DNA of 46,239 bases from Lachnospiraceae bacterium (GTDB lineage: Bacteria > Bacillota > Clostridia > Lachnospirales > Lachnospiraceae). The stretch covers positions 1 to 46,239 of the forward strand of contig JAGALK010000056.1 of the NCBI GenBank assembly GCA_017625255.1. Reading direction: 5' to 3'. The notes beneath the pieces were generated by a model. It saw only the letters and a list, made by a program, of their open reading frames with translations, was not told where the DNA came from and did no database searches. Shown one piece after another: positions 37,584 to 46,062 of this stretch (its first letter is position 1; every line of letters begins with the position of its first letter). The position numbers were made by a program, and so were the translations under genes.

Positions 37584-38468
37584 TTAATTTCTGAATTTAT
37601 ACAGTGTACGAAACTCCAAAGGGGTGACTCCTATCATTTTTTTGAACATGGCAATAAAATGGCTGCAATCTTCAAAACCAACCTGTCCGGCGATATACCC
37701 AACCTCCATTCTCGGCTTGGTAATCAGCAGTTCTTTCGCCTTGGTAATCCGATATGCAGTCAGATACTCATACACCGAACAGCCTAAAAATCGTCCAAAC
37801 AGCCTCGACAGATACTGTGGTGTAACATATACTCTGCGGCTTAATCCACTTACGGTAAGTTTATGACTATAATTTGTTTCAATTTCTTTTACTATTGGTG
37901 CTACATATCGCTGATACAAAGGTTCATTTCTCAAATCTCCACTATATACACCATCCACAAAATACATCAAAAAACGATAACAATCCACAGAAAGCTCTCT
38001 TACGGCATATATGGATGTAGGCTGATGCATCCCCAAAACCTCATGATAATCTGCCGGAAGCTCTTCTATACTTTTCATTGAATTTCCATACTTCTTTAGT
38101 ATTGAGCAAACCAGATTCTTTATCTGCTCGCCTTGTTCTTTCTCTATAAAAATCACCTGACGATTGCCAATCATCCCAGATATACTGCTTTCCATACTGC
38201 CAGCTACCGTTACAAACAGTGTTGTCCAGCCTTCTGTCTCTGCTGAATAGGCATGACTGATAAAAGGCGCAATCAATACCCCTTCTCCTTCATTCAAATC
38301 ATAGCTTTTACCTTGAATTTCAATCCTGCCACAGCCCTTTTCCGTCTGTAAATAATGATATATAGGATATCCATTGGGACGGCTGACTTTTTCTTGTATC
38401 CAGTGATTTCCAATGGTATCAAATACATATGGTTCATTTGTAAGTGTATTTCGAAAATACAGCGACAT
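37584..38468 (-). CDS. AraC-family transcriptional regulator
   Basis: About 294 residues. N-terminal cupin (about 20-90; IQGKSYDLNEGEGVLIAPFISHAYS) for an effector, and a C-terminal double helix-turn-helix (about 195-292; LSRRVYVTPQYLSRLFGRFLG and VGYIAGQVGFEDCSHFIAMFKKMIGVTPLEF). The start is the ATG at 38468 (AGGTG six bases before); a GTG three codons upstream is possible. It is divergent from the MATE gene and probably regulates it. Confidence 0.93.
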   Translation of the reverse strand: MSLYFRNTLTNEPYVFDTIGNHWIQEKVSRPNGYPIYHYLQTEKGCGRIEIQGKSYDLNEGEGVLIAPFISHAYSAETEGWTTLFVTVAGSMESSISGMIGNRQVIFIEKEQGEQIKNLVCSILKKYGNSMKSIEELPADYHEVLGMHQPTSIYAVRELSVDCYRFLMYFVDGVYSGDLRNEPLYQRYVAPIVKEIETNYSHKLTVSGLSRRVYVTPQYLSRLFGRFLGCSVYEYLTAYRITKAKELLITKPRMEVGYIAGQVGFEDCSHFIAMFKKMIGVTPLEFRTLYKFRN

Positions 38469-38596
38469 TTTTTTCACCTGCTCAATTTTTGTTTCAAAAT
38501 GTTATATTTTTTAGCTTAACATATTGTACCTTTCTTTGTCTATCCATTATATAATCTATATGGTTAGAGTTATAACATGTAAGGAGGCTTGCAGAT

Positions 38597-39946
38597 ATGA
38601 ATGAAAAAGTTGTGGATATGACACAAGGCTCAATTTTGCCAAAAATGATTCGTTTTGCCCTACCGGTACTGTTGGGTATGGTTTTTCAGCGAATTTATAA
38701 TTTTGCAGATGTATATATAGTGGGAAAATATTTAGGAGATGAATCTTTAGCTGCGGTAAGTATTGCCGGTTCAGGTATGTACCTTCTCTTATCCCTTATG
38801 ATGGGATTAACTACCGGTGTCAGTGTAGTAATTTCTCAATATTATGGTGCAGGTGAACAAAAAAAAGTTCATGAGACTTTTGTGACATCGATTTATGTTG
38901 CTTTAGGCGCTACTTTACTGATAACTGTTTTGGGAGTTATTGGAGCAAAACCGCTTTTGATAGCATTGCAGACTTCAGATGAGCTGATGCAGGATGCATG
39001 GGTATATCTGGTAATTATATTTGCCGGTTCTATCGGTACTATGCTTTACAACTGGATTTCCGCTGTTTTACGCTCTTTGGGAAACTCTATTGTACCATTA
39101 GTTTTCCTAATTATATCTAGTGTGTTAAACATTGTTTTGGATATTGCTTTTGTATCCTGGATTCCAATGGGTGTCGCAGGTGCTGCGCTTGCAACGGTAT
39201 TGGCTCAGTTTATTTCCGGTATTTGTTGTCTTTTGTATGCGTGGAAAATCCTCCCATTCCTACGCATTACAAAGGACAACCTAAAAATGAATCCGCAAAT
39301 TGCCAAGCTGATTTTAATCTATGGTGTACCTACAGGACTTCAAATGAGTATCATTTCTATATCTGATATGACTTTGCAGGCAATGATCAACACCTATGGT
39401 ACAGCTATGGTAGTAGCTTATGGTGTATGTATAAAGGTCGAGGGTATCGGTTGGCAGATGGCTGACGCTATCGGTACTTCTCTTGGAACCTTTGTAGGGC
39501 AAAATGTAGGTGCAAATAAATATGACCGTGTAAAAAAAGGTGTCCGCTATGCTTATTTAATGGACATCGTATGCTATGGGGTATTTTGCCCTCTGATTTG
39601 GTTCTTTGCAGAGCCTATTATGAAAGCGTTTACACAGGATCCGCTTTCTATCCGTTATGGTGTAGAATATATGAAGATTTTTAGTTTCTTCTTCTTTGTG
39701 GGTGGATTTTTAACGATTTATCATAACATTCTTAGAGCTGCCGGAGATGTAAAAGTAACCGTTTTGATGGGCGTCAGTGAAGTTATTACCCGTATCGGAT
39801 TTACTTTCCTGTTCAGTGCATGGATGGGCTATTATGGTCTGTGGTGGGTTTCCCCTCTGACATGGACCTGTGCAGCAATAGTTGGTGCTATCCGTTATTA
39901 TTCCGGTACATGGCAAAAAAAGGCGTTGATTCATGCAGATTCGTAA
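38597..39946 (+). CDS. MATE-family multidrug/toxin exporter
   Basis: 449 residues with twelve hydrophobic helices in two homologous halves. The N-terminal half begins with IRFALPVLLGMVFQRIYNFADVYIVGKYLGDESLAAV. Such pumps expel cationic drugs or metabolites with Na+ or H+. SD AAGGAGG precedes the ATG. The divergent AraC regulator suggests inducible expression; substrate unknown. Confidence 0.92.
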   Translation: MNEKVVDMTQGSILPKMIRFALPVLLGMVFQRIYNFADVYIVGKYLGDESLAAVSIAGSGMYLLLSLMMGLTTGVSVVISQYYGAGEQKKVHETFVTSIYVALGATLLITVLGVIGAKPLLIALQTSDELMQDAWVYLVIIFAGSIGTMLYNWISAVLRSLGNSIVPLVFLIISSVLNIVLDIAFVSWIPMGVAGAALATVLAQFISGICCLLYAWKILPFLRITKDNLKMNPQIAKLILIYGVPTGLQMSIISISDMTLQAMINTYGTAMVVAYGVCIKVEGIGWQMADAIGTSLGTFVGQNVGANKYDRVKKGVRYAYLMDIVCYGVFCPLIWFFAEPIMKAFTQDPLSIRYGVEYMKIFSFFFFVGGFLTIYHNILRAAGDVKVTVLMGVSEVITRIGFTFLFSAWMGYYGLWWVSPLTWTCAAIVGAIRYYSGTWQKKALIHADS

Positions 39947-39956
39947 TTTAATTTTT

Positions 39957-39988
39957 AAAGTGTCAGGTTAATCTTGGCACTTTTCTTT
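39957..39988 (+). terminator. Terminator after the MATE gene
   Basis: Nine-base arms with one mismatch around a 9-base loop, followed by TTTCTTTG. Confidence 0.65.
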
Positions 39989-39989
39989 G

Positions 39990-40018
39990 TTTCAGAAACT
40001 ATTGAAGTATGATATACT
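39990..40018 (+). promoter_or_regulatory. Promoter of the S1-domain gene
   Basis: TTTCAG (39990-39995), 17-base spacer, TATACT (40013-40018). The -35 is weak. It overlaps the tail of the preceding terminator. Confidence 0.5.
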
Positions 40019-40051
40019 GTCTGTATTACGGTATCGAAAGGAGTATATAAA

Positions 40052-41029
40052 ATGGCAGAAGAAACAATTTTAGAACCTATTGAAACAAAATCAGCTACAG
40101 AATCTGTTGTGGAAGAACCTACAGAATCTATGGACGACTACAAGGCTGAGCTAGAGGCCTCCTTCCGCAAGCTTTCTGTAGGAGATATTATCACCGGAAC
40201 AGTTATCGCTGTAGACGAGGAAGAGGTTACTTTGGATTTAAGATATTTTGCTCCGGGAATTATTAAAGCTGAAGAAATCAGCAATGATCCGGATTTTAAT
40301 ATTTTAGAATCTGTACAGGTTGGCGATACAATGGAAGCTACCATTATTCGTTTAGACGATGGTCAAGGCAATCTTTTACTTTCTCAAAAAGAAGCAAATG
40401 ATGTGCTCGCATGGGGAAGATTACAGACACTTATGGAAGAAGAGACTGTGATGACCGTACGCATTAAAGGAATTGTTCCAAGTGGTGTAATTGCCTATGT
40501 AGAGGGTATTCGTGGATTTATCCCAGCTTCCCATTTAAGCCTTGACTATGTGGACGACTGTAATCCATGGCTTGGAAAAGATGTAGATGTAAGAGTTATC
40601 ACTGTGGATGAAAGCCAGAAAAAGCTTGTACTTTCTGCTAAGGTAGTAGCAAAAGAAAAAGAAATTGATAAAAGAAATCATCGTATTTCCATGTTGGTTC
40701 CGGGAACTGTTATGGAAGGAACTGTGGAAAGTCTGATGCCTTATGGTGCTTTTATTAATCTTGGAAATGGATTGACAGGACTTGTACATATCTCTCAGAT
40801 TTGTACCCGCCGAATCAAAAAACCTAGCGAAGTATTAGAAGTTGGTCAGACTGTAAAAGCCAAATTGTTAAATACAAACGACAATAAAATCAGCCTGAGT
40901 ATCCGTGCTTTGGAAGAAGAAATGATAGATACTGAGGCGCAGGAATTAGAACAGAGCGTAGAAGAATATGTATCTAATGAAACTGCTTCTACAAGTCTTG
41001 GGGATTTGTTGGCGAAGCTTAAACTGTAA
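40052..41029 (+). CDS. S1 RNA-binding domain protein (RpsA-like)
   Basis: 325 residues. An acidic N-terminus (1-40), then three S1 domains: about 42-110 (VGDIITGTVIAVDEEEVTLDL), about 130-195 (MTVRIKGIVPSGVIAYVEGIRGFIPASHL) and about 215-285 (GTVMEGTVESLMPYGAFINLGNGLTGLVHISQI). The third is the best conserved. Low-GC Firmicutes carry short S1-like proteins of 3-4 domains in place of the full six-domain S1; they may bind mRNA or ribosomes. SD AAAGGAG precedes the ATG. Confidence 0.9.
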   Translation: MAEETILEPIETKSATESVVEEPTESMDDYKAELEASFRKLSVGDIITGTVIAVDEEEVTLDLRYFAPGIIKAEEISNDPDFNILESVQVGDTMEATIIRLDDGQGNLLLSQKEANDVLAWGRLQTLMEEETVMTVRIKGIVPSGVIAYVEGIRGFIPASHLSLDYVDDCNPWLGKDVDVRVITVDESQKKLVLSAKVVAKEKEIDKRNHRISMLVPGTVMEGTVESLMPYGAFINLGNGLTGLVHISQICTRRIKKPSEVLEVGQTVKAKLLNTNDNKISLSIRALEEEMIDTEAQELEQSVEEYVSNETASTSLGDLLAKLKL

Positions 41030-41063
41030 GAAAATATTGTATATCAGCTTTTATTCAAAAAAC

Positions 41064-41094
41064 ACAGCGAATTGTTCTCTCAACAATTCGCTGT
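41064..41094. terminator. Bidirectional terminator overlapping the PAP2 stop codon
   Basis: A perfect 13-bp stem (41064-41076 with 41082-41094), loop CTCTC, TATTTTT on the plus strand and TTTTTTG on the minus. The PAP2 stop codon (41080-41082) lies in the hairpin. Confidence 0.85.
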
Positions 41095-41616
41095 ATTTTT
41101 ACTCATAATTTTCATTGCCATAAACGCACCAAACCATCCTACCAGCATACCTACAATGACATCTGTCGGATAATGAACACCTACATAAAGTCTGGATAAC
41201 GAAATCAATATTCCAAGCACCAATACCGGTACACCATATTTTTTTGGCAGCTTACAAAACAATACCACCGATGCTGCCATAGATGCCGTTGAATGACCTG
41301 ATGGAAAAGACCAGTCTGACGGTGTTTTCGTTATATACTCTAAGCCTTCAATAACCTCATAGGGCCGAACTCTTGCCACGAGATTTTTCAGACATACATT
41401 CGTGATAATAAAACCAATCAGCATAGCAATAAGTCCTGTAATCCCCGTTTTTCTTGTTTTCTTAAAAAATAGCATAGCTGCTAAAAGCAACAGCCAGAAC
41501 CACCCGGCATTACCGAGATTTGTAATAAAATTTACAATTGGATTCAGCCAGTCCGCTCTGACATATTCCTGTATCCACAACAGGATATTCCCTTCTATCT
41601 GCCATAAAACTTCCAT
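41080..41616 (-). CDS. PAP2-family phosphatase
   Basis: 178 residues, about six membrane helices. Conserved phosphatase motifs in order: KNLVARVRP (about 77-85), SFPSGH (about 101-106) and SRLYVGVHYPTD (about 140-151). Such enzymes dephosphorylate undecaprenyl pyrophosphate or phosphatidic acid at the membrane surface. It is 2 bases after the CysK-like gene, so cotranscribed. Confidence 0.92.
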   Translation of the reverse strand: MEVLWQIEGNILLWIQEYVRADWLNPIVNFITNLGNAGWFWLLLLAAMLFFKKTRKTGITGLIAMLIGFIITNVCLKNLVARVRPYEVIEGLEYITKTPSDWSFPSGHSTASMAASVVLFCKLPKKYGVPVLVLGILISLSRLYVGVHYPTDVIVGMLVGWFGAFMAMKIMSKNTANC

Positions 41617-41618
41617 AA

Positions 41619-42548
41619 TTAATCCTCAAATAAAGGTGTAGAAAAATAGCGTTCCGCTGTATCCGGAAGTACAGTTACAACGGTTTTTCCTTCACCTAAT
41701 TTTTCTGCCATTTTAAGTGCCGCTGCCACATTCGTTCCACTGGAAATTCCACACATAATGCCTTCTAGCCTTGCCAGATCCTTAGCTGTCTGAATTGCTT
41801 CTTCATCAGATACAATATAAATATCTTCATAAATATTCTGATTTAAAATTGCCGGAATTACACCATCGCCAATTCCCATCTGTACATGAGTTCCAATTGT
41901 TCCACCAGCTAAAATTGCTGCATTCTCCGGCTCAACTGCCCAGATTAGAATATCCGGATTCTGTGCCTTTAATACTTCACCAATACCTGTAATTGTGCCG
42001 CCTGTGCCTATACCGGAACAAAATCCATCAATCGGTCCGGCTACCTGCTCTAAAATCTCAAGTCCGGTATGGTGCTTATGAGCACCGATATTATTAGGAT
42101 TTTCAAACTGCTGCGGTACAAAGACATTTGGATTCTCTTTTGCCATCTGTAAAGCAGTCTGTAAGCACTCTTCGATGCAGTCACCGATATTTCCTGCATC
42201 ATGAATCAGCTTTACCTCCGCACCATAATGCTGTACAAGCAGTCTTCTTTCTTCGCTCACAGAATCTGGCATAATAATGATTGTCTTATATCCACGAACA
42301 GCACCAACTAATGCTAATCCAATCCCCTGATTTCCACTGGTTGGCTCTACAATAATTGTATCTTTATGAATAAGTCCCTGTTTTTCTGCCGCACGAATCA
42401 TATTGTAAGCTGTTCTAGTCTTGATAGAACCACCTACATTCAAACCCTCAAATTTTACCAAAACCTCTGCATTTCCCGGCTTATTCATTTTATTTAACCG
42501 AACAATCGGTGTATGACCAATTGCGTCTAAAACATTATTATAAATCAT
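41619..42548 (-). CDS. cysK: Cysteine synthase A-like PLP enzyme, variant substrate loop
   Basis: 309 residues, fold-type II PLP enzyme that normally makes cysteine from O-acetylserine and sulfide. PLP Lys43 lies in GGSIKTRTA, the phosphate loop in GTGGTITG, and SSGTN near the C-terminus. The substrate loop is T70-S-G-N-Q74-G where CysK normally has T-S-G-N-T-G, and Lys43 is followed by T-R rather than D-R. It is probably a close paralogue; OAS is the default substrate, but specificity may differ. Its promoter overlaps a palindrome. Confidence 0.85.
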   Translation of the reverse strand: MIYNNVLDAIGHTPIVRLNKMNKPGNAEVLVKFEGLNVGGSIKTRTAYNMIRAAEKQGLIHKDTIIVEPTSGNQGIGLALVGAVRGYKTIIIMPDSVSEERRLLVQHYGAEVKLIHDAGNIGDCIEECLQTALQMAKENPNVFVPQQFENPNNIGAHKHHTGLEILEQVAGPIDGFCSGIGTGGTITGIGEVLKAQNPDILIWAVEPENAAILAGGTIGTHVQMGIGDGVIPAILNQNIYEDIYIVSDEEAIQTAKDLARLEGIMCGISSGTNVAAALKMAEKLGEGKTVVTVLPDTAERYFSTPLFED

Positions 42549-42592
42549 GACTTTCTCCCATTAAATCATTAAATTTTATCAACAAATACAAG

Positions 42593-42621
42593 AATATAGC
42601 ATATTTACTTGCTTTGCAAGT
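42593..42621 (-). promoter_or_regulatory. Possible promoter/operator of the cysK gene
   Basis: Minus strand TTGCAA (42619-42614), 15-base spacer, TATATT (42598-42593). A palindrome ACTTGC-TTT-GCAAGT (42607-42621) covers the -35 and may be an operator; on the plus strand it is followed by TTTTTT and could also terminate. Confidence 0.4.
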
Positions 42622-42704
42622 TTTTTTAAATGCAAAATGAATCTTTGTTCTTTAGATTCCTCTCTCTACATATAGTTTATTAATCTTTGTTTTGGAGAAT
42701 ACTT

Positions 42705-43232
42705 ATGCAATTTTTATATTTTTTGTCGGAATCCATGATTCCTTTAATTGTCTTTTTGATTGTCGCTTTTGGACTTCTAAACCGTCAAAATATCTATCAG
42801 GACTTTTTGAATGGAGCAAAAGACGGTTTTCATACAGTAATTGATATTATGCCTACCCTGATTGGATTAATGACTGCTGTGGGTATTCTGCGCTCTAGTG
42901 GTTTTTTGGAATTTTTGTCTGAGATTTTAAAATATGTAACAGAACCCTTACATTTTCCGTCCGAATTAGTCCCTATTGCTGTAGTAAAAATGTTTTCTTC
43001 CTCTGCTGCTACAGGTCTGCTTTTAGATTTGTATAAAACCTATGGCACCGATTCCTTTTTAGGACTTTGTGCTTCTATTATGATGAGCTGTACCGAAACC
43101 ATTTTTTATACTATGAGTGTATATTTTTTACATGTAAAAGTAAAAAAGACCCGTTTCACATTAGCAGGTGCACTTTTTGCTACCTTTTGCGGAATCGCGG
43201 CTAGTGTGTTTCTGGCGGGGAAGATTGTATAA
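42705..43232 (+). CDS. spmB: Spore maturation protein B
   Basis: About 175 residues, a nucleoside-recognition (Gate) domain membrane protein with FGLLNRQNIYQDFLNGAKDG...LIGLMTAVGILRSSGFLE and SELVPIAVVKMFSSSAATGLLLDLY. The start at 42705 has GGAG seven bases upstream; the longer frame begins with a TTG without SD. In bacilli spmA-spmB help dehydrate the spore core. No spmA is adjacent here. Confidence 0.88.
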   Translation: MQFLYFLSESMIPLIVFLIVAFGLLNRQNIYQDFLNGAKDGFHTVIDIMPTLIGLMTAVGILRSSGFLEFLSEILKYVTEPLHFPSELVPIAVVKMFSSSAATGLLLDLYKTYGTDSFLGLCASIMMSCTETIFYTMSVYFLHVKVKKTRFTLAGALFATFCGIAASVFLAGKIV

Positions 43233-43238
43233 ACCTAA

Positions 43239-43270
43239 GAACCCTCACGAGTTGACTCTCGCGAGGGTTC
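43239..43270. terminator. Hairpin between spmB and the ABC importer genes
   Basis: GAACCCTC / GAGGGTTC stem with a further CGAG/CTC inner part. T-tracts are weak on both strands; it separates converging genes. Confidence 0.65.
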
Positions 43271-43276
43271 AATTTA

Positions 43277-43999
43277 TTACAATACCTTTGACAGGAAATC
43301 CTGTAACCTAGGATTCTTTGGATTCGTAAAGAATTCCTCCGGAGTATTTTCCTCCATAATAATTCCTTCATCCATAAATACTACTTTGCTTCCCACTTCT
43401 CTTGCAAATCCCATTTCGTGGGTAACTACTACCATAGTCATTCCACTGTCAGCAAGCTCTTTCATAACATCTAATACCTCACCAACCATTTCCGGGTCTA
43501 ATGCTGATGTCGGTTCGTCAAAAAGCAATACCTTTGGATTCATGGCAAGAGAACGCACAATCGCAATTCTCTGCTTTTGTCCACCGGAAAGCTGAGATGG
43601 AAAAGCATCTGCCTTATCCGAAAGATTTACTCGTTTTAAAAGGCTAAGCGCTGTTTCCTTTGCTTCCTCTTCATTCATCAGCTTTAGCTTTGTAGGTGCT
43701 AAAGTAATGTTATCCATAATAGAAAGATTATTAAACAGATTGAAGTTCTGAAACACCATTCCCATATGCTGTCTAACCTTATTGATATCTGTCTTTGGAT
43801 CTGTAATTAACTGACCATCAAACCAGATTTCACCGCTAGATGGTGTTTCTAAGAGATTTAAACAACGCAAAAATGTACTTTTACCAGAACCGGATGGTCC
43901 GATTACTACGATTTTTTCACCCTGTTTTACATGATAATCAATGCCTTTTAATACTTCTAATGTTCCAAATTTTTTATGTAAATTTTTAACGGTGATCAC
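43277..43999 (-). CDS. Polar amino-acid ABC transporter ATPase (GlnQ-type)
   Basis: 240 residues. Walker [10 protein letters not shown] (about 34-42), Q-loop [11 protein letters not shown], signature LSGGQKQR, Walker [12 protein letters not shown] and switch His in VVTHEMGFA. The GlnQ/HisP class. It begins at GTG 43999 and overlaps the permease gene by 14 bases. Confidence 0.95.
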   Translation of the reverse strand: MITVKNLHKKFGTLEVLKGIDYHVKQGEKIVVIGPSGSGKSTFLRCLNLLETPSSGEIWFDGQLITDPKTDINKVRQHMGMVFQNFNLFNNLSIMDNITLAPTKLKLMNEEEAKETALSLLKRVNLSDKADAFPSQLSGGQKQRIAIVRSLAMNPKVLLFDEPTSALDPEMVGEVLDVMKELADSGMTMVVVTHEMGFAREVGSKVVFMDEGIIMEENTPEEFFTNPKNPRLQDFLSKVL

Positions 44000-44687
44000 C
44001 TTTATGCAGCCTCCTCTCTAATTTTTCCAATAAAATGGTTAATATTTTAATAATCACAAAATAAATAACTGCCGCACCAATCAGTGGCATAAAAGCTTCA
44101 TAGGTTCTAGATGCAACCTGATTGGCTACTCTAGTCAAATCTGTAAGACCTACATAACCGACAATAGCGGTTTCTTTTAAAAGTACGATAAATTCATTTC
44201 CAATTGGCGGCAATACATTTTTAATTGCCTGTGGAAGAACGATATACCACATGGTCTGTACCTTAGAAAGTCCCAAGGATCGTCCTGCTTCAGTCTGACC
44301 ATAATCTACTGCCAAAATTCCGGCACGAACAATCTCGGCTACATAAGCACCACTGTTGATACCAAATGTCATAATTGCTACCAAGATACCATTTTTACTT
44401 TGCACCATAATCAAAAACCACATGATTAATACCTGTAAAACAGATGGTGTTCCACGGATAATATCAATATAAATCTGCGCAATCGTAGATAAAACTGAAC
44501 GCTTTCCATTTTTCTTGGTAGATAATTTCATCAATGCTACAATCGTTCCGATGATTACACCCAAAATTGCAGCAAAAATTGAAATCTGCAAAGTAACTCC
44601 CAATCCCTCTAAATATAATTTCCAACGATCACCTTCGATAAAGGCAATATGAAATTTATTTGCTACATCTGCAAACCATTCACTCAT
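43986..44687 (-). CDS. Polar amino-acid ABC transporter permease
   Basis: 233 residues with about five membrane helices. The HEAA-type EAA loop is [25 protein letters not shown] (about 131-155), the ATPase contact. Fits the HisM/GlnP permease family. Lies between the binding-protein and ATPase genes. Confidence 0.94.
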   Translation of the reverse strand: MSEWFADVANKFHIAFIEGDRWKLYLEGLGVTLQISIFAAILGVIIGTIVALMKLSTKKNGKRSVLSTIAQIYIDIIRGTPSVLQVLIMWFLIMVQSKNGILVAIMTFGINSGAYVAEIVRAGILAVDYGQTEAGRSLGLSKVQTMWYIVLPQAIKNVLPPIGNEFIVLLKETAIVGYVGLTDLTRVANQVASRTYEAFMPLIGAAVIYFVIIKILTILLEKLERRLHKGDHR

Positions 44688-44711
44688 AGTTTTTCTCCCA
44701 TTCTGCTATCC

Positions 44712-45491
44712 TTAGTTTTCAATATATTCTTCAACTAATTTATCAAAGGTTCCATCTTCTTTAATCTCTGCAAGAGCTTTATTTACAGCTTCTACTAAAG
44801 CTGTATCACCCTTTGGCATTGCAATAGCATATTCCTCAGCTTCAAATTCAAATGCTGCGCCCTCAATAATTTTTACTTCATTACTAAATTTTTCTGCAAA
44901 TACCTCTGCCGGATTTTTATCAATAATTACAGCTTCTACACGACCATTAATCAAGTCATTTACTGCATCAACACCTTTGTTATACTGAGATACTTCTGCA
45001 CCTTCGATTCCTTCAGCAATAATGTCACCTGTTGTTCCAAGCTGAACACCAATTGCTTTTCCTTCTAAATCTCCTGCACCTGCAATAGCAGAATCTGCTA
45101 AAACAATAACATACTGTACAGCTTCATAATATGGATCAGAAAATTCTACCGTATTTTTACGCTCCTCCGTAATAGTCATACCAGCGATAGATGCGTCGAT
45201 TTTTGTTCCGATAGAAGCTACTAAAGAAGCAAATTCCATGTTTTCAATCTCTACTTCTACTCCAAGTTTTTCACCAACAGCTTTGATTAAAGCCATATCA
45301 AAACCATCCGGTTCTCCATCATCACCTACATATTCAAATGGAGGGAACTCTGCATTTGTTCCTACTGTAAGTACTCCGTCTGCGATTGCTTCACTTGTAT
45401 CTGATGCCTCTGCACTGCTGTCACTTGATCCGCATCCTGCGAATGCCATTGTCATTGCTAATGCTAATACTAATGCTAATTTTTTCTTCAT
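44712..45491 (-). CDS. Amino-acid ABC transporter substrate-binding lipoprotein
   Basis: 259 residues. Signal and lipobox AFAGC (Cys20), then a Ser/Asp-rich linker. A class II periplasmic-binding fold (about 40-255): LTVGTNAEFPPFEYVGDDGEPDGFDMALIKAVGEKLG and DASIAGMTITEERKNTVEFSDPYYEA. The substrate is probably a polar amino acid such as Gln, His, Arg or cystine; the residues seen do not settle it. First gene of the three-gene importer. Confidence 0.94.
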   Translation of the reverse strand: MKKKLALVLALAMTMAFAGCGSSDSSAEASDTSEAIADGVLTVGTNAEFPPFEYVGDDGEPDGFDMALIKAVGEKLGVEVEIENMEFASLVASIGTKIDASIAGMTITEERKNTVEFSDPYYEAVQYVIVLADSAIAGAGDLEGKAIGVQLGTTGDIIAEGIEGAEVSQYNKGVDAVNDLINGRVEAVIIDKNPAEVFAEKFSNEVKIIEGAAFEFEAEEYAIAMPKGDTALVEAVNKALAEIKEDGTFDKLVEEYIEN

Positions 45492-45530
45492 TTTATTATC
45501 TCCTTTTCTGTTTCTTTAAAAATCTTTTCT

Positions 45531-45558
45531 ATTGTAACATCTTTTTGCATAATTACAA
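45531..45558 (-). promoter_or_regulatory. Promoter of the amino-acid ABC importer operon
   Basis: Minus strand TTGTAA (45558-45553), 16-base spacer, TACAAT (45536-45531), about 40 bases before the lipoprotein start. Confidence 0.65.
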
Positions 45559-45622
45559 GGGAAAATCGAATATTTTTGCTTATTTATCGCATGCTAACGC
45601 GCTAATTTGTTAAACTTTTGTG

Positions 45623-46018
45623 CGATTAAATGATATTCCAGAATGTTGTTGGGAAACGGACAACAGATGTACTCTGTGTGAATGATAAATTTCCGTCCTG
45701 CACAGCTTAGGGCATGGGAGTTCTAGGTGCTATACAAGTGCTAAATGTCCGGGGATAAGGGGTTCTAAGTGTTTTTATATAGATTATGGCAATGTACGCA
45801 AACACTCCGAAACCGCCATCCGGGCGGTCTCCGTTTTCGCGGACATCCTTGTCCGCGAATTGCTGTTTTACAAAAAAACACTAAGAAACACTAGATCCCC
45901 TACCAAATCGCACTTATATAGCACCTAGAACTCCCATGCCCCAAGCTGTGCAGGACTACTTTATCGGAAGTACATCTGTCTGGTTGTGCAATATTTTCTG
46001 AAAATATGCATTTAATCG
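45623..46018 (-). other. Large imperfect palindrome, probable structured RNA or mobile-element remnant
   Basis: No protein gene is visible between 45492 and 46239. Most of the gap is a ~396-bp inverted repeat. Outer ends: CGATTAAATG (45623-45632) with CATTTAATCG (46009-46018). Middle: ACAGATGT (45663-45670) with ACATCTGT (45972-45979). Core: 45696-45741 with 45910-45955, 44 of 46 positions complementary. The two core mismatches and one in the outer arm (ATATTCC / TTTTC) are A-C on a plus-strand RNA but G-U on a minus-strand RNA, which suggests minus-strand transcription. The centre (about 45775-45880) carries two more hairpins. No transposase is nearby. Confidence 0.6.
45813..45859. other. 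Two GC-rich hairpins at the tip of the palindrome
   Basis: CCGCC / GGCGG (45813-45817 with 45823-45827) and TTCGCGGAC / GTCCGCGAA (45836-45844 with 45851-45859, 6-base loop). They are far richer in GC than the surrounding DNA. Confidence 0.7.
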
Positions 46019-46062
46019 AAACCTACATGTGTGAAGTGGCGCCATCCTACACATGGAGGTTT
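46019..46062. other. Hairpin directly outside the palindrome, with an alternative partner
   Basis: Arms 46019-46032 and 46049-46062 pair over 13 of 14 bases around a loop containing GGCGCC. The right arm (GGAGGTT, about 46055-46061) can instead pair with AACCTCC at 46108-46114, so a switch between two foldings is possible. The rest to 46239 holds no gene I can support. Confidence 0.5.

Noticed and set aside
42549..42704. T-box or other riboswitch in front of the cysK gene
   Set aside because: The leader is too short and no specifier loop or T-box sequence is present.
45623..46018. CRISPR array, integron attC or retron msr-msd
   Set aside because: There are no repeated spacers, no attC consensus and no reverse transcriptase or integrase gene in the window.
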